From Streptomyces sp. RPA4-2 (lineage in GTDB: Bacteria > Actinomycetota > Actinomycetes > Streptomycetales > Streptomycetaceae): a DNA stretch of 64,000 nucleotides. The notes under the pieces were generated by a model. That model was not told where the DNA came from. It did no database searches and was given only the letters and a program-made list of their open reading frames with translations. Within the stretch, counting starts at the first letter, position 1. Each line of letters starts with the position of its first letter. The position numbers were made by a program, and so were the translations under genes. Positions 8,970 through 17,269 of this stretch are shown here, in pieces. Location: assembly GCF_012273515.2 (NCBI RefSeq), contig NZ_CP050975.2, positions 7,564,001 through 7,628,000 on the forward strand, written 5' to 3'.

Positions 8970-10772
8970 GTGAGTTCGCTGTCGACCGCCATCCTCACCG
9001 GCCAGCCGGTCCCCGGATCGTCGCTCGAGGGCGATCTGCGGTCGCTCGGGTTCGACGTGCGGTCCGCCGCCGAAGCCGCTGACGCCGAGACCCTGCTGGC
9101 CGCCGTACCGGCAGGTGAACGGGTCGCCGTCGTCGACGCCCGCTTCGTCGGACACCCGCACGCCCTGCGCCTCGGCCTCACGGACCCCCGGTTCCCGGCC
9201 TCAGCGGTGCCCGGCGCCGTCTCCGTGCAGCCCGAGGCCCGCCGGGCGCTGACCCGCGCCATGGCCCGCGAGAGCTCCGCGTCCGGCGGCGTGGCCGTCG
9301 CGACCGACAACCTCGCGGGGCGCCTCACCGCGGCCCTCGACGCGGACGGCGTCGCCGTGTACCGCCCCGAACTGGGCTCGCTGGTGGCCGCCGTCCCCAC
9401 CGACCCGCAGGAGCGCAACGAGATCCGGCAGGCCGTCTCCGCCGTGGACGACGAGGCCATCCGGCTGCGCAGCGCCGTGAAGGCCCGCGACGGCTTCTTC
9501 ACCACGTACTGCATCAGCCCGTACTCCCGCTACCTCGCCCGCTGGTGCGCCCGCCGCGGCCTCACCCCGAACCAGGTCACCACCGCCTCACTGCTGACCG
9601 CGCTGATCGCCGCGGGCTGCGCCGCCACCGGCACCCGCGCCGGGTTCGTCGCGGCCGGCCTGCTGCTGCTGTTCTCCTTCGTCCTGGACTGCACCGACGG
9701 GCAGCTGGCCCGCTACTCCCTGCAGTACTCGACGCTCGGCGCCTGGCTGGACGCGACCTTCGACCGTGCGAAGGAGTACGCCTACTACGCCGGCCTCGCC
9801 CTCGGCGCGGCCCGCGGCGGCGACGACGTGTGGGCCCTCGCCCTGGGCGCGATGATCCTGCAGACCTGCCGGCACGTCGTCGACTTCTCCTTCAACGAGG
9901 CGAACCACGACGCCACCGCCAACACCAGCCCCACCGCGGCCCTCTCCGGCAAGCTCGACAGCGTCGGCTGGACGGTCTGGGTGCGCCGGATGATAGTCCT
10001 GCCCATCGGCGAACGATGGGCGATGATCGCCGTTCTCACGGCGCTGACCACACCCCGGATCACCTTCTACGCGCTGCTCGCCGGCTGCGCCTTCGCGGCG
10101 ACGTACACCACGGCGGGCCGGGTACTGCGCTCGCTGACCCGCAAGGCCCGGCGCACGGACCGGGCGGCGCAGGCGCTGGCCGACCTCGCGGACAGCGGAC
10201 CGCTCGTCGAACTGCTGGTCCGCCTCGCACGCGGCACCGTCCGGCACACGGCGCCCGTCAGCGCCCTCATCGGCGGCTTCCTCGTGGTCGCCTCGGCCGT
10301 GCTGTGGGGCTCCGGCTGGCAGACCGTCGTGTTCGCCGTCGTCTACACGCTCATGTCCGCCATAGCCGTCGTCCGCCCCCTCAAGGGCGCCCTCGACTGG
10401 CTGGTCCCGCCGGTCTTCCGTGCTGCCGAGTACCTCACCGTTCTGGTACTCGCGGCCAAAGCCGACGTGAACGGAGTGCTTCCCGCGGCTTTCGGCCTGG
10501 TGGCCGCGGTCGCCTACCATCACTACGACACGGTGTACCGCATCCGCGGCAACGCGGGCGCGCCGCCGCGCTGGCTGGTGCGGGCGACCGGGGGGCACGA
10601 AGGCAGGACGCTGCTGGTCACCGTCCTGGCCGCGGTGCTCACCGCCGCACAGTTCGAGGTCGCGCTCACGGCGCTCGCCGTGGCCGTGGCCGTGCTGGTG
10701 CTCTTCGAGAGCATCCGCTTCTGGGCGTCCTCCGGGGCGCCCGCCGTACACGATGAAGGAGAACCCGCATGA
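8970..10772 (+). CDS. CDP-alcohol phosphotransferase fused to DUF5941-type membrane domain
   Basis: 600 residues, GTG start after CCCAGGGA. Residues 1-165 form a soluble domain without a motif I recognise. At about residue 180-330 the protein becomes membranous and carries the CDP-alcohol phosphotransferase signature DCTDGQLAR-N8-GAWLDATFD (DGxxAR...GxxxDxxxD), which binds two metals and transfers a phospho-alcohol from a CDP-alcohol. Residues 400-600 add further membrane helices like DUF5941. First gene of an operon; it overlaps the cytidylyltransferase-like gene by ATGA, so the two are translationally coupled. The alcohol is unknown; glycerol-1-phosphate or inositol phosphate is suggested by the neighbours. 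Confidence 0.82.
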   Translation: MSSLSTAILTGQPVPGSSLEGDLRSLGFDVRSAAEAADAETLLAAVPAGERVAVVDARFVGHPHALRLGLTDPRFPASAVPGAVSVQPEARRALTRAMARESSASGGVAVATDNLAGRLTAALDADGVAVYRPELGSLVAAVPTDPQERNEIRQAVSAVDDEAIRLRSAVKARDGFFTTYCISPYSRYLARWCARRGLTPNQVTTASLLTALIAAGCAATGTRAGFVAAGLLLLFSFVLDCTDGQLARYSLQYSTLGAWLDATFDRAKEYAYYAGLALGAARGGDDVWALALGAMILQTCRHVVDFSFNEANHDATANTSPTAALSGKLDSVGWTVWVRRMIVLPIGERWAMIAVLTALTTPRITFYALLAGCAFAATYTTAGRVLRSLTRKARRTDRAAQALADLADSGPLVELLVRLARGTVRHTAPVSALIGGFLVVASAVLWGSGWQTVVFAVVYTLMSAIAVVRPLKGALDWLVPPVFRAAEYLTVLVLAAKADVNGVLPAAFGLVAAVAYHHYDTVYRIRGNAGAPPRWLVRATGGHEGRTLLVTVLAAVLTAAQFEVALTALAVAVAVLVLFESIRFWASSGAPAVHDEGEPA

Positions 10773-11521
10773 TCGGCCTCGTGCTGGCGGCCGGCGCCGG
10801 ACGGCGTCTGCGCCCCTACACCGACAGCCTCCCCAAGGCTCTCGTGCCGGTTGGTCCCGCGGGCATAGAGGACAGCATCACGGTCCTGGACCTGACCCTC
10901 GGCAACTTCGCCGAGATCGGTCTGACCGAGGTCGGCATCATCGTCGGCTACCGCAAGGAAGCCGTCTACGACCGCAAGGCGGCCCTGGAGGAGAAGTACG
11001 GCCTCAGGATCACCCTCATCGACAACGACAAGGCCGAGGAGTGGAACAACGCCTACTCCCTGTGGTGCGGCCGTGACGCCCTCACGGACGGTGTGATCCT
11101 CGCCAACGGCGACACCGTGCACCCGGTCTCCGTCGAGCGGACGCTGCTCGCCGCCCGCGGCGACGGCAAGCGGATCATCCTCGCCCTCGACACGGTCAAG
11201 AAGCTCGCCGACGAGGAGATGAAGGTCGTCGTGGACCCCGACAAGGGCGTCCGGAAGATCACCAAGCTCATGGAGCCCTCCGAGGCCTCCGGCGAGTACA
11301 TCGGCGTCACCCTCATCGAGGGCGAGGCCGCGGCCGACCTCGCGGACGCACTGAAGACGGTGTGGGAGACGGACCCGCAGCAGTTCTACGAGCACGGCTA
11401 CCAGGAGCTCGTCAACCGCGGCTTCCGGATCGACGTGGCACCGATCGGCGACGTCAAGTGGGTCGAGATCGACAACCACGAAGACCTCGCCAAGGGACGT
11501 GAGATCGCGTGCCAGTACTGA
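10769..11521 (+). CDS. NTP transferase (phosphopolyol cytidylyltransferase-like)
   Basis: 250 residues. The nucleotidyltransferase signature is GLVLAAGAGRRLRPYTDSLPKALVPVG at the N-terminus (GxGxRLxPxTxxxPKxL), and metal-binding Asp is seen in LANGDTVHPV. It resembles the phosphocholine/inositol-phosphate cytidylyltransferase branch, and lies between a CDP-alcohol phosphotransferase and a glycerol-1-phosphate dehydrogenase. I infer that it activates a polyol phosphate to the CDP-polyol used by genes 8970 and 12548. It overlaps the upstream gene by 4 bp and the downstream gene by 13 bp. Confidence 0.83.
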   Translation: MIGLVLAAGAGRRLRPYTDSLPKALVPVGPAGIEDSITVLDLTLGNFAEIGLTEVGIIVGYRKEAVYDRKAALEEKYGLRITLIDNDKAEEWNNAYSLWCGRDALTDGVILANGDTVHPVSVERTLLAARGDGKRIILALDTVKKLADEEMKVVVDPDKGVRKITKLMEPSEASGEYIGVTLIEGEAAADLADALKTVWETDPQQFYEHGYQELVNRGFRIDVAPIGDVKWVEIDNHEDLAKGREIACQY

Positions 11522-12570
11522 CGAGGCTCATCCCCTCGCCGGTCGTCGTCGACATCCGCCCGGGTGCCCTGGACGACCTGGCGAGCGTCCTCTCCGACGA
11601 GCGGATCTCCCACTCGGGCAAGCTGGCCGTCGCGGTCAGCGGCGGCTCGGGAGCCGGGCTGCGCGAGCGGCTCGCCCCGGCCCTGCCCGGCGCCACCTGG
11701 TACGAGGTCGGCGGCGGCACCCTCGACGACGCGATCCGGCTGGCCGGCGACATGAGAGCGGGCCACTACGACGCGGTCGTGGGTCTGGGCGGCGGCAAGA
11801 TCATCGACTGTGCGAAGTTCGCCGCCGCGCGGGTCGGCCTGCCCCTGGTCGCCGTGCCGACGAACCTCGCCCACGACGGCCTGTGCTCCCCGGTCGCGAC
11901 GCTCGACAACGACGCGGGCCGCGGGTCCTACGGGGTGCCGAACCCGATCGCGGTGGTCATCGACCTCGACGTGATCCGCGAGGCCCCCGTGCGCTTCGTC
12001 CGGGCCGGCATCGGCGACGCCGTCTCCAACATCTCCGCGATCGCGGACTGGGAGCTGGCCCACCGTGTCAACGGCGAGAAGATCGACGGCCTGGCCGCCG
12101 CGATGGCACGGCAGGCCGGCGAGGCCGTGCTGCGCCACCCCGGCGGCATCGGGGACAACGACTTCCTCCAGGTGCTCGCCGAGGCCCTGGTCCTCAGCGG
12201 GATCGCCATGTCGGTCTCGGGCGACTCACGCCCCTCGTCGGGCGCCTGCCACGAGATCAACCACGCCTTCGACCTCCTCTTCCCCAAGCGCGCCGCGAGC
12301 CACGGCGAGCAGTGCGGCATGGGGGCGGCCTTCGCGATGTACCTGCGGGGGGCGCACGAGGAGTCGGTGTACATGGCCGAGGTGCTGCACCGCCACGGGC
12401 TGCCGGTGCTGCCCGAGGAGATCGGCTTCACGGTGGACGAGTTCGTCCAGGTCGTGGAGTTCGCCCCGCAGACCCGGCCAGGCCGCTACACGATCCTCGA
12501 ACACCTCGACCTGAAAACCCACCAGATCAAGGACATCTACTCCGACTATGCCAAGGCCATCAGTAGCTGA
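11509..12570 (+). CDS. sn-Glycerol-1-phosphate dehydrogenase-like protein (EgsA/AraM family)
   Basis: 353 residues. It belongs to the iron-containing-alcohol-dehydrogenase/DHQS fold. NAD-binding GLGGGKIIDCAKFAA is followed by PTNLAHDGLCSPVATL, the HDGxxSP signature of glycerol-1-phosphate dehydrogenases. Likely metal ligands are the His of SGACHEINHAFD and of ASHGEQCGMGAAFA. These enzymes reduce dihydroxyacetone phosphate to sn-glycerol-1-phosphate, the archaeal-type stereoisomer. The GTG start lies inside the 3' end of the cytidylyltransferase gene. Related 2-deoxy-scyllo-inosose-like synthases are less likely given the HDG motif. Confidence 0.8.
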   Translation: MPVLTRLIPSPVVVDIRPGALDDLASVLSDERISHSGKLAVAVSGGSGAGLRERLAPALPGATWYEVGGGTLDDAIRLAGDMRAGHYDAVVGLGGGKIIDCAKFAAARVGLPLVAVPTNLAHDGLCSPVATLDNDAGRGSYGVPNPIAVVIDLDVIREAPVRFVRAGIGDAVSNISAIADWELAHRVNGEKIDGLAAAMARQAGEAVLRHPGGIGDNDFLQVLAEALVLSGIAMSVSGDSRPSSGACHEINHAFDLLFPKRAASHGEQCGMGAAFAMYLRGAHEESVYMAEVLHRHGLPVLPEEIGFTVDEFVQVVEFAPQTRPGRYTILEHLDLKTHQIKDIYSDYAKAISS

Positions 12571-13327
12571 ACTCCGCCCCGTCGTTCATCCCGCAGGGGT
12601 GAAGGACCGGCGCAGCGGTGAGCACTGGGCGGGACGCCTGTACATGCGAGAGATCTCGCTGCGCTGCGACCGTTACCTGGTGAACACCAGGATCACGCCC
12701 AACCAGCTCACGTACCTGATGACCGTCTGCGGCGTGCTCGCGGCCCCGGCCCTGCTGGTGCCGGGGATCGCGGGCGCGGTGCTCGGCGTGGTCGCGGTCC
12801 AGCTGTACCTGCTGCTGGACTGCGTCGACGGCGAGATCGCGCGCTGGAAGAAGCAGTACTCGCTCGGCGGGGTCTACCTGGACCGCGTCGGCGCCTATCT
12901 GACCGACGCGGCCGTCCTCGTCGGCCTCGGGCTGCGCGCCGCCGACCTGTGGGGCGGCGGCCGCGTCGACTGGCTGTGGGCCTTCCTCGGCACGCTGGCG
13001 GCCCTCGGCGCGATCCTGATCAAGGCCGAGACCGACCTCGTCGGCGTGGCCCGCCACCAGGGCGGACTGCCGCCGGTCAAGGAGGCCGCGTCCGAGCCCC
13101 GCTCGTCCGGCATGGCCTTCGCACGCCGGGCCGCCGGCGCGCTCAAGTTCCACCGGCTGATCCTCGGCATCGAGGCGACCCTGCTGATCCTGGTCCTGGC
13201 GATCGCCGACCAGGTCAGGGGGGACCTGTTCTTCACCCGGCTCGGCACCGCCGTACTCGCGGGCATCGCGCTCGTGCAGACCCTGCTGCACCTCGTGTCC
13301 ATCCTCGCCTCCAGCAGGCTGAAGTGA
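12548..13327 (+). CDS. CDP-alcohol phosphatidyltransferase-family membrane protein
   Basis: 259 residues with five or six membrane helices. The catalytic signature is DCVDGEIARWKKQYSLGGVYLDRVG, that is DGxxAR-N8-GxxxDxxxA. The last Asp position is Ala (YLDRVGAYLTD), unless the Asp four residues on substitutes, which is a small oddity. It is the second transferase of the class in this operon. Overlap with the dehydrogenase (23 bp) and with the following glycosyltransferase (GTGA) indicates tight co-translation. It probably transfers a phospho-polyol to a membrane acceptor. Confidence 0.83.
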   Translation: MPRPSVAELRPVVHPAGVKDRRSGEHWAGRLYMREISLRCDRYLVNTRITPNQLTYLMTVCGVLAAPALLVPGIAGAVLGVVAVQLYLLLDCVDGEIARWKKQYSLGGVYLDRVGAYLTDAAVLVGLGLRAADLWGGGRVDWLWAFLGTLAALGAILIKAETDLVGVARHQGGLPPVKEAASEPRSSGMAFARRAAGALKFHRLILGIEATLLILVLAIADQVRGDLFFTRLGTAVLAGIALVQTLLHLVSILASSRLK

Positions 13328-14208
13328 GTGCCGCGATGAGGGTCGGCGCGGTCATCATCACCATGGGCAACCGCCCCGACGAGCTCCGGGCCCTGCTGGA
13401 CTCCGTGGCCAAGCAGGACGGGGAGCGGGTCGAGGTGGTCGTGGTCGGCAACGGCTCGCCCGTCCCGGACGTCCCGGAGGGCATACGCACCGTCGAGCTG
13501 CCCGAGAACCTCGGCATACCCGGCGGCCGCAACGTCGGCATCGAGGCCTTCGGGCCCGGCGGCGCCGACGTCGACATCCTGCTCTTCCTCGACGACGACG
13601 GGCTCCTCGCCACCCACGACACCGCCGAGCTGTGCCGCCGCGCCTTCGCCGCCGACCCGGCGCTCGGCATCATCAGCTTCCGTATCGCCGACCCGGAGAC
13701 CGGCGAGACCCAGCGCCGCCACGTGCCGCGGCTGCGCGCCTCGGACCCGATGCGCTCCTCCCGCGTCACCACCTTCCTCGGCGGCGCCAACGCGGTCCGT
13801 ACGAAGGTCTTCGGCCAGGTCGGAGGACTTCCGGACGAGTTCTTCTACGCCCACGAGGAGACCGACCTGGCATGGCGGGCCCTCGACGCGGGCTGGATGA
13901 TCGACTACCGGTCCGACATGGTGCTGTGCCACCCGACGACGGCGCCTTCGCGGCACGCGGTCTACCACCGCATGGTGGCCCGCAACCGCGTCTGGCTCGC
14001 CCGCCGGAACCTTCCCGCACCGCTCGTGCCCGTCTATCTGGGCGTCTGGATGCTCCTGACGCTGGCCCGCCGCCCCTCCGGACCCGCGCTGAAGGCCTGG
14101 TTCGGCGGTTTCAAGGAGGGCTGGACCAGCCCGTGCGGACGGAGGCGTCCGATGAAGTGGCGTACGGTGTGGCGCCTGACCAGACTGGGCCGGCCTCCCG
14201 TCATCTGA
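13324..14208 (+). CDS. Glycosyltransferase family 2 (rhamnosyl/galactofuranosyl-transferase-like)
   Basis: 294 residues. The GT-A fold begins with RVGAVIITMGNRPDELRALL, the nucleotide-sugar metal motif is DILLFLDDDG, and the acceptor-side motif is FYAHEETDLAWRALDAG (the ED of inverting GT2 enzymes). GTG at 13324 overlaps the upstream stop (GTGA); ATG at 13336 is the alternative start. The C-terminal basic helix may contact the membrane. It likely adds a sugar to the polymer assembled by this operon. Confidence 0.85.
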   Translation: MSAAMRVGAVIITMGNRPDELRALLDSVAKQDGERVEVVVVGNGSPVPDVPEGIRTVELPENLGIPGGRNVGIEAFGPGGADVDILLFLDDDGLLATHDTAELCRRAFAADPALGIISFRIADPETGETQRRHVPRLRASDPMRSSRVTTFLGGANAVRTKVFGQVGGLPDEFFYAHEETDLAWRALDAGWMIDYRSDMVLCHPTTAPSRHAVYHRMVARNRVWLARRNLPAPLVPVYLGVWMLLTLARRPSGPALKAWFGGFKEGWTSPCGRRRPMKWRTVWRLTRLGRPPVI

Positions 14209-14312
14209 CAAGCTCGTTCCTGTGAGCGCGTGGCCCCGGCCCCGGCCCCGGTCCCGTGCCCATGGCCCTGCCCCACCCGGCCGTGCGCATCCGAAGACGA
14301 AAGTTTCCCCTT

Positions 14313-15242
14313 GTGAGTGACACAACGCAGGACGGAGCGGTCGCGGTGAGCGACCGACCGTCGCCCGATGACGGGCTCTCCGCCGCCGAGCTGGCCGGAA
14401 AGTACGGACTCGCGGTCAGCGGTGCCCGGCCCGGCCTCGTCGAGTACGTGCGTCAGCTGTGGGGGCGGCGGCACTTCATCCTCGCCTTCTCGCAGGCGAA
14501 ACTCACCGCCCAGTACAGCCAGGCCAAACTCGGCCAGCTGTGGCAGGTGGCGACGCCACTGCTGAACGCCGCCGTGTACTACTTCATCTTCGGTCTGATC
14601 CTGAAGGCCAGCCGGGGCATGTCGCACGACACGTACATCCCGTTCCTCGTGACCGGCGTCTTCGTCTTCACCTTCACACAGAACTCGATCATGGCCGGGG
14701 TCCGGGCGATCTCGGGCAACCTAGGGCTGGTGCGCGCGCTGCACTTCCCGCGCGCCTCGCTGCCCATCTCCTTCGCGCTCCAGCAGCTTCAGCAGCTGCT
14801 GTTCTCGATGCTCGTGCTGTTCGTCGTCGTGGTCGCGTTCGGCAGCTACCCGGGTCTGTCCTGGCTGCTGATCGTGCCGGTGCTGGCGCTGCAGTTCCTC
14901 TTCAACACCGGCCTGTCGCTCATCGTGGCCAGGCTGGGCGCGAAGACCCCGGACCTCGCCCAGCTGATGCCGTTCATACTGCGCACCTGGATGTACAGCT
15001 CGGGTGTGATGTTCTCCATCAGCAACCTGCTCGCCGGCCGCCCGGAGTGGGTCATCCGTGCGCTCCAGGTGAACCCGGCCGCGATCTACATGGACCTGAT
15101 GCGCTACGCGCTCATCGACGGCTACGGCGCCTCCCACCTGCCGCCGCACGTGTGGGCGATCGCGATCTTCTGGGCCGTGCTCGTGGGCGCGGGCGGATTC
15201 GTGTACTTCTGGAAGGCGGAAGAGAGGTACGGCCGTGGCTGA
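14313..15242 (+). CDS. ABC-2-type polysaccharide export permease (Wzm/TagG-like)
   Basis: About 309 residues from the GTG giving VSDTTQDGAVAV. Alternative starts are an ATG at 14256 and a GTG at 14346, and the N-terminus is uncertain. A cytosolic amphipathic N-terminal segment (YVRQLWGRRHFILAFSQAKL) precedes six membrane helices, as in the permeases of O-antigen and teichoic-acid exporters. It overlaps the ATPase gene by 8 bp. It should move the lipid-linked product of this operon across the membrane. Confidence 0.85.
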   Translation: MSDTTQDGAVAVSDRPSPDDGLSAAELAGKYGLAVSGARPGLVEYVRQLWGRRHFILAFSQAKLTAQYSQAKLGQLWQVATPLLNAAVYYFIFGLILKASRGMSHDTYIPFLVTGVFVFTFTQNSIMAGVRAISGNLGLVRALHFPRASLPISFALQQLQQLLFSMLVLFVVVVAFGSYPGLSWLLIVPVLALQFLFNTGLSLIVARLGAKTPDLAQLMPFILRTWMYSSGVMFSISNLLAGRPEWVIRALQVNPAAIYMDLMRYALIDGYGASHLPPHVWAIAIFWAVLVGAGGFVYFWKAEERYGRG

Positions 15243-16008
15243 CCAGGCGTCCCACATCCCCACCGTCATCGCGGACGAGCTGCACATCGTCTACCGCGTG
15301 AACGGCGCCAAGACCGGCAAGGGCAGCGCCACCTCCGCGCTCAGCCGCATCCTCAAGCGCGGCGAGGAACGGGGCGTGCGCAAGGTGCACGCCGTCCGGG
15401 GCGTCTCCTTCACCGCCTACCGCGGTGAGGCCATCGGTCTGATCGGCTCCAACGGCTCCGGCAAGTCCACCCTTCTCCGGGCCATCGCCGGACTGCTGCC
15501 CGCCGAGAAGGGCAGGGTCTACACCGACGGCCAGCCCTCCCTGCTCGGCGTGAACGCGGCCCTGATGAACGACCTGACGGGCGAGCGGAACGTCATTCTG
15601 GGCGGGCTCGCGATGGGCATGTCCCGCGAGCAGATCAGGGAGCGCTACCAGGAGATCGTCGACTTCTCGGGCATCAACGAGAAGGGCGACTTCATCACGC
15701 TGCCGATGCGGACGTACTCCTCGGGCATGGCGGCGCGGCTGCGCTTCTCCATCGCGGCCGCCAAGGACCACGACGTGCTGATGATCGACGAGGCCCTGGC
15801 CACCGGCGACCGCTCCTTCCAGAAGCGCTCCGAGCAGCGGATCCGCGAGCTGCGCAAGAGCGCGGGCACGGTCTTCCTGGTCAGTCACAACAACAATTCG
15901 ATCCGCGACACCTGCGACCGCGTGCTCTGGCTGGAACGCGGTGAGCTGCGGATGGACGGGCCGACCGAAGAGGTCCTCAAGGAGTACGAGAAGTTCACGG
16001 GCAAATAG
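15235..16008 (+). CDS. ABC transporter ATP-binding protein (Wzt/TagH-like)
   Basis: 257 residues. Walker A is GLIGSNGSGKSTLLRAI, the Q-loop region is short, the signature is TYSSGMAARLRFSIA (SSGM type, usual for TagH/Wzt), Walker B is DVLMIDEALATGD, and the H-loop is VSHNNNSI. The protein stops right after the nucleotide-binding domain, without the carbohydrate-binding C-terminal extension some Wzt proteins have. It is the last gene of the operon, followed by a strong hairpin terminator. Confidence 0.92.
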   Translation: MADQASHIPTVIADELHIVYRVNGAKTGKGSATSALSRILKRGEERGVRKVHAVRGVSFTAYRGEAIGLIGSNGSGKSTLLRAIAGLLPAEKGRVYTDGQPSLLGVNAALMNDLTGERNVILGGLAMGMSREQIRERYQEIVDFSGINEKGDFITLPMRTYSSGMAARLRFSIAAAKDHDVLMIDEALATGDRSFQKRSEQRIRELRKSAGTVFLVSHNNNSIRDTCDRVLWLERGELRMDGPTEEVLKEYEKFTGK

Positions 16009-16021
16009 CCCGTCTCGCCCA

Positions 16022-16051
16022 GGGCCCCGCCGGAACGGTTCGGCGGGGCCC
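16022..16051 (+). terminator. Terminator after polysaccharide-export operon
   Basis: A perfect 11-bp GC stem, GGGCCCCGCCG against CGGCGGGGCCC, with an 8-nt loop, begins 14 bp after the ATPase stop. There is no U-run, as is common in Streptomyces. Confidence 0.75.
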
Positions 16052-16095
16052 CGCGTCTGCAAAGGGAAAGCCAACTCCTGCTGTCCGTAGGAATC

Positions 16096-16163
16096 TTGAC
16101 GCCAATCGGTGTGTTGTTGTGATGTGCAGGACACCCCGACGGACCGTGCAGCGTTGTACAACG
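16096..16163 (+). promoter_or_regulatory. Candidate hopanoid-operon promoter and palindromic operator
   Basis: TTGACG (16096) and TGATGT (16120) are 18 bp apart and resemble a vegetative promoter. A perfect 12-bp palindrome, CGTTGTACAACG, lies at 16152-16163, flanked by CAGC/GCTG. It is about 140 bp upstream of the first small ORF of the hopanoid operon. Its position just downstream of the -10 would suit a repressor site. Confidence 0.45.
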
Positions 16164-16304
16164 TAAGCTGTACCGGTGCTGAATCGCGGCAAGTGGGGCG
16201 ATATTGCGCGACGCCCGGTACCCGCGCGCTGCGCGGACCTCCGGGCGGCGTGTCCGAAATGGGCAGTATTGGGTCGGCAGTGTAGAACGGGAGATGTGAC
16301 GGCA

Positions 16305-16370
16305 ATGGCTACGGAAACTCTCCAGCTCCGCGATGCGTGTGCCGTCCCCGCGCCGGGCGGCGAGCGGTGA
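16305..16370 (+). CDS. Candidate leader peptide upstream of hpnC (21 aa)
   Basis: An ATG with GGGAG eleven bases upstream opens MATETLQLRDACAVPAPGGE..., whose TGA overlaps the hpnC GTG start as GTGA. An in-frame GTG at 16296 would add three residues. hpnC itself has no good SD, so this frame may exist to deliver ribosomes to hpnC by translational coupling. I do not recognise the peptide and coding is not proven. Confidence 0.4.
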   Translation: MATETLQLRDACAVPAPGGER

Positions 16371-17269
16371 CCGAAGCCGGGACGGCCCGCACCGGAGATC
16401 CGGAGCGCGGCACCCTCGACAAGGCCGCGGACGAGAACTTCCCCGTCGCGCCCTTCTTCCTGCCCCGGGCCTGGCGCGACGACCTGATGGCGGTCTACGG
16501 CTTCGCCCGCCTCGTCGACGACATCGGCGACGGCGATCTCGCCCCCGGCGGCGCGGACGCCCGTCTGCTCGGCGTGTCGCCCGAGGAGGCCGAGGACCGC
16601 GTCGTTCTCCTCGACGCCCTCGAAACGGACCTCCACCGAGTGTTCGATTCGACTCCGCTCCACCCCTTGCTGCGCCGCCTGCAGCCCACGGTCCGCCGCG
16701 CGGGCCTCACCCCCGAGCCCTTTCTGGGCCTGATCGGGGCCAACCGCCAGGACCAGCTCGTCACGCGGTACGAGACGTACGACGATCTGCTGGCCTACTG
16801 CGAGCTGTCCGCCAACCCGGTGGGACGCCTGGTCCTCTCGGTCACCGGCACCTCGACGCCCGAGCGGGTCCGCCGCTCCGACGCGGTGTGCACGGCGCTG
16901 CAGATCGTCGAGCACCTCCAGGACGTGGCCGAGGACCTCGGCCGCGACCGCATCTACCTTCCCGCCGAGGACATGAAGCGCTTCCATGTCCAGGAGGCGG
17001 ATCTCGCCACGGCCACGGCAGGCGCATCGGTGCGCGCGCTGGTTGCATACGAAGCAGAACGCGCGCTCCACCTCCTGAATGAAGGCACCCCCCTCGTGGG
17101 TAGCGTCCACGGCAGGCTGAAGCTGCTGCTCGCGGGGTTCGTGGCAGGGGGAAGGGCGGCAATCCGTGCGATTGCCGTCGCTGAATACGACGTACTTCCC
17201 GGCCCGCCCAAGCCCGGCAAGCTCCAGTTGCTGCGCGAGGTGGGAGTGACTCTGCGAGGAAAGGGGTGA
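16367..17269 (+). CDS. hpnC: Squalene synthase HpnC (trans-isoprenyl diphosphate synthase family)
   Basis: About 300 residues from the GTG giving VTEAGTARTG. HpnC/D/E replace eukaryotic squalene synthase: HpnD joins two farnesyl diphosphates to presqualene diphosphate, HpnC hydrolyses that to hydroxysqualene, and HpnE reduces it to squalene. The aspartate-rich region RLVDDIGDGDLA (about residue 46) and the second region LQDVAEDLGRDRIYLP match the family. The short in-frame ATG upstream (16337) is also possible, but GTG overlaps the leader stop. It overlaps hpnD by GTGA. Confidence 0.9.
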   Translation: MTEAGTARTGDPERGTLDKAADENFPVAPFFLPRAWRDDLMAVYGFARLVDDIGDGDLAPGGADARLLGVSPEEAEDRVVLLDALETDLHRVFDSTPLHPLLRRLQPTVRRAGLTPEPFLGLIGANRQDQLVTRYETYDDLLAYCELSANPVGRLVLSVTGTSTPERVRRSDAVCTALQIVEHLQDVAEDLGRDRIYLPAEDMKRFHVQEADLATATAGASVRALVAYEAERALHLLNEGTPLVGSVHGRLKLLLAGFVAGGRAAIRAIAVAEYDVLPGPPKPGKLQLLREVGVTLRGKG

